Shown: piece by piece, positions 63,681-64,000 of the stretch
Layout of the letters: each line of letters begins with the position of its first letter
How positions within the stretch are numbered: the stretch's first letter is position 1
Assembly (NCBI GenBank): GCA_964620485.1
Contig: CAZUGU010000012.1
Coordinates: 1 to 64,000, forward strand
DNA from: CAZTUH01 sp964620485
GTDB lineage: Bacteria; Pseudomonadota; Gammaproteobacteria; Burkholderiales; Burkholderiaceae_B
DNA: 64,000 nt
Reading direction: 5' to 3'
Position numbers and translations under genes: made by a program
Notes under the pieces: model-generated
The model's input: the letters and a program-made list of their open reading frames with translations, nothing else
What the model was told of the DNA's origin: nothing
The model's database searches: none

Positions 63681-64000
63681 AGAAAACTAGTAAATCAACC
63701 TTTATTTTTTGTATAAAACGTACCTATTTTATCCCAAAGGATAGATCCCAATCTAGATATATTTAATCTATTTACAATTATATCTAAAATCAATCTATTG
63801 TATATTCTAAAATATAAGGAATTTCATATACTTTTATAGATAATTTTAATACTTTTAAAGTTATAAATTGAAAAAATAATATTAATAGAGCACGAATACA
63901 TGAATACATTACAAAATGTAACTTGTAGTTAATTCAAAACCAATCATTCGATAATTCTAAATACAGAAAATATTATCTTTTAAATTAGTTTTTAACATTA
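63681..64000. other. Gene-free AT-rich end of the window
   Basis: No gene recognised in the last 320 bases. The serS promoter should lie here; I could not define it. Confidence 0.45.

Noticed and set aside
1..64000. CRISPR arrays, insertion sequences, prophage, toxin-antitoxin or defence systems
   Set aside because: No regularly spaced repeats, transposase, integrase or known defence motifs were seen; all longer frames are assigned to core metabolism, transport or information processing.

Overview
The window is a 64 kb stretch of a reduced, strongly AT-rich bacterial chromosome made almost entirely of housekeeping and biosynthetic genes. Protein content and gene order look betaproteobacterial, closest in my memory to the Bordetella/Alcaligenaceae family: gyrA-serC-pheA-tyrA-aroA-cmk-rpsA-lapA, rimP-nusA-infB-rbfA-truB, ilvB-ilvN-ilvC-pssA-rpsO-pnp, and a tmRNA tag close to the betaproteobacterial consensus. 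Long gene-free AT-rich spacers, missing members of familiar gene blocks and several enzymes with lost catalytic residues point to an obligate endosymbiont. A trypanosomatid symbiont of the Candidatus Kinetoplastibacterium type is my best guess; this is inference from gene content and was not tested by a search.

Layout. 1-10000: the end of typA, polA, a ZIP metal transporter, then on the minus strand the translation/transcription block rimP-nusA-infB-rbfA-truB. 10300-18700: rluB, tRNA-Asn and tRNA-Thr, ispH, rpmE2, orn, rplS, a 1-Cys peroxiredoxin, cysM and lapA. 18900-29200 (minus): rpsA, cmk, aroA, tyrA, pheA, serC, gyrA, which joins aromatic amino-acid and serine synthesis to nucleotide metabolism and replication. 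29700-36000: ubiG and the tmRNA gene on plus, ybdD-cstA on minus, a 1.3 kb gene-free region, then psd on plus. 35900-42300 (minus): the branched-chain amino-acid ABC transporter livF-livG-livM-livH, with proC between it and the binding-protein gene livK. 42400-51400: recG, ridA and fpr on minus, a divergent ferric-iron ABC transporter fbpABC on plus, then glnA. 51400-64000: a damaged hemW, speG, xth, tRNA-Ala, pnp, rpsO, pssA, ilvC, ilvN, ilvB, tRNA-Ser and serS.

Together the genes describe a symbiont that makes aromatic and branched-chain amino acids, cysteine, serine, glutamine, proline, isoprenoid precursors, ubiquinone and phosphatidylethanolamine, and imports metals (ZIP, FbpABC), branched-chain amino acids (Liv) and probably pyruvate or peptides (CstA). 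I see no insertion sequences, prophage, CRISPR array, toxin or defence genes. The most notable signals are: (i) core enzymes that keep their fold but have lost catalytic residues (PolA proofreading domain, RluB, HemW); (ii) many long, perfect, short-loop inverted repeats in spacers and inside coding sequences, unrelated to each other in sequence; (iii) a GGA-loop hairpin directly before rpsA; (iv) speG, a polyamine acetyltransferase, preceded by a perfect 25-bp palindrome; and (v) retention of three tRNAs with C34 anticodons in an AT-rich genome.
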